NCBI GenBank assembly: GCA_029948255.1
Contig: JALIZF010001650.1
Span: 358,001 to 422,000 of the forward strand
Length of the DNA stretch: 64,000 nucleotides
Source: Telmatactis stephensoni
Taxonomy: Eukaryota; Cnidaria; Anthozoa; Actiniaria; Isophelliidae
Direction of reading: 5' to 3'
Under the pieces are notes generated by a model. That model made no database searches. It was not told where the DNA came from and saw only the letters and a list, made by a program, of their open reading frames with translations. This document shows, piece by piece, positions 62,777-64,000 of the stretch. The first letter of the stretch is position 1; each line of letters opens with the position of its first letter. The position numbers were made by a program, and so were the translations under genes.

Positions 62777-63334
62777 AGCCTACTTTTTATGCATTTTCAT
62801 GATGTTTTATTACAAAGATTTTTCATTTGAGTACTGCAAATCACTGCTTATGGACCTTGTGGTGCAATATGTAGTACTTAATCAATAAACCATTTTCAAA
62901 CAAGAAATCAGTCAAACGATATAACTTTATATGTGATGTTCTCTCCAAGATGCTGTTTACACGTAAAATGAACGTAATAAAAAGCTATTACAGTGGGAAT
63001 GATAATGTGAACTGTTGTTTTTAACTGGAGCATTCACAGATATTATGTAAAACCCTTTAACAAATATCATTACAGCAAGTACTGATCCAGTCCAAATTCT
63101 AAAGCTTAAGAATGAAGCAATAAATCCAAACTTTCTTTTTTTATTCCAAATAAATACACTAACTTACAATTATATTACTTGTGCTGAACCAAAACAGCTG
63201 AAAAAGCAGTAATAATAATAACATTGGGACCTTCTCAATAAGCCAGTTCTGCAACATATCTTTTTACAGCATTATATATAACTCAACTTCAGTTCAAAAC
63301 ATACTGAATAGTATTAAGAAATACAAACAGTCTT
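62777..63334. other. Non-coding interval
   Basis: Holds the polyadenylation signal of the plus-strand gene (62883) and AT-rich sequence. The right end of the EnSpm-type element should fall here, but no TIR was recognised. Confidence 0.45.
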
Positions 63335-64000
63335 TTAAAAGGTGATCCCCAACTGTTGTGTGAGGTATTCTTCGTGCTCGGTTAGCAACCTGAGCTTGAT
63401 GATTGGATGAATTTGAACTTGACTTCCGTCAAAGACGGAGTTCCCTTTTCCATTTCCCTGGCGTACACATTGGACATTGATATGAAAGTACGTTGGCTGC
63501 TCTTTTCCAATTCGTAGAACAGATTCCTTGTCACGCCACGTACGGCATTCGCGATGGCTTATGACTATGTCATTCGGTGGAGGAAATGGTTGACCATCAC
63601 CGGTCTTGGCAAATTTTCTATGGCATCCACCACAGGTGGTCACACGAGGATGATCCTGCAGGAAAGCTAAAACAAATGGTTTCTCAGCGTCGTCAGCTGT
63701 CGGTGAAACTACTTTGTGTTGACCATCTGTCCTAACGATTTTCATCTTGATAGGTTTCTGAGGTGGTGGTGGTTGTTGTTGTAGTACTCCTGGATTCCTT
63801 ACATTGATTCTATCAACGTGATGAAGTACAAATTCATCCCTTGACTTTGACTTTTTCCCTTTCCTCTTTTCATTCGGTTTTCTGCCAGATTTTTTCGTAT
63901 CGATTCCAAACTCTGCCATTCGAGTTACACTTGTTGAATGACCACTGGTTTTGAACCATTTCAAGAATTCTTTCATTTTCCCACTAAATTCTGCCGCTGC
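63335..64000 (-). CDS. Unidentified protein C-terminus with Cys/His motif, open at window edge
   Basis: 213 residues from the Met at 63976, but the frame stays open to 64000, so the true start is outside. The N-terminal part (FLKWFKTSGHSTSVTRMAEF then a Lys/Arg-rich GRKPNEKRKGKKSKS) looks like the tail after a zinc-finger/transposase domain. The C-terminal part has CGGCHRKFAK, ISHRECRTW, PTYFHINVQCVRQ and a final IIKLRLLTEHEEYLTQQLG. Cys/His spacing (CxxCH...H..C) suggests a zinc site. It may be the end of a transposon gene; not assigned. Confidence 0.55.
   Translation of the reverse strand, partial: AAAEFSGKMKEFLKWFKTSGHSTSVTRMAEFGIDTKKSGRKPNEKRKGKKSKSRDEFVLHHVDRINVRNPGVLQQQPPPPQKPIKMKIVRTDGQHKVVSPTADDAEKPFVLAFLQDHPRVTTCGGCHRKFAKTGDGQPFPPPNDIVISHRECRTWRDKESVLRIGKEQPTYFHINVQCVRQGNGKGNSVFDGSQVQIHPIIKLRLLTEHEEYLTQQLGITF

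Overview
The window is eukaryotic and almost entirely transposable-element DNA. It is AT-rich, with introns bounded by GT/AG, many microsatellites and several classes of animal-type transposons. The protein families resemble those common in cnidarian genomes, so an anthozoan such as a stony coral is my best guess. This is inference from family resemblance, not a proven assignment. I see no confident ordinary host gene.

Layout, left to right. (1) 1-8.05 kb: minus-strand pieces of an unidentified multi-exon, transposon-like gene. One exon is split by a 4.5 kb Ty3/Gypsy element (1193-5680) with two matching 125-bp LTRs and a 5-bp target-site duplication (TSD). (2) 8.4-18.9 kb: a decayed minus-strand BEL/Pao retrotransposon carrying two nested DNA transposons. 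One is a damaged copy of an unusual transposase family ('copy A', 9.4-11.86 kb). The other is a PIF/Harbinger element (13616-16735) whose TTA duplication can be read exactly. (3) 18.9-29 kb: no intact genes. It holds 66-bp direct repeats, a pair of ~80-bp inverted repeats 5.7 kb apart, a Penelope-like fragment, a 40-bp minisatellite and a CR1/L2-like LINE 3' end. (4) 28992-36121: a structurally complete BEL/Pao element with two matching 342-bp LTRs, a perfect 5-bp TSD and one uninterrupted 2098-residue ORF. (5) 37.1-51.7 kb: a minus-strand Helitron (RPA-like gene, Pif1-type helicase, Rep) split by an 8538-bp element (40925-49462). That element has ~0.95-kb terminal inverted repeats (TIRs), TTAA duplications and 'copy B' of the unusual transposase family. 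(6) 53.8-62.8 kb: an EnSpm/CACTA-type transposon with two divergently transcribed genes. The transposase gene has five exons whose splice phases all agree, giving 982 residues without a break. (7) 63.3 kb to the edge: an unidentified minus-strand ORF open at the window end.

The order of events can be partly read. The decayed BEL and the Helitron are older hosts that were split by later DNA transposons. The Gypsy and the 28992-36121 BEL have LTR pairs that match by eye, so they are recent. The EnSpm transposase gene also looks recent because its coding sequence is intact, although its introns have collected fold-back MITEs.

The most novel material is the TTAA-flanked element family (copies A and B) and a set of three 218-306-bp insertions. 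Each of the three is flanked by 11-14-bp direct repeats and carries a self-complementary region with a shared CGAAAGCTYG core that resembles a hammerhead-ribozyme remnant.
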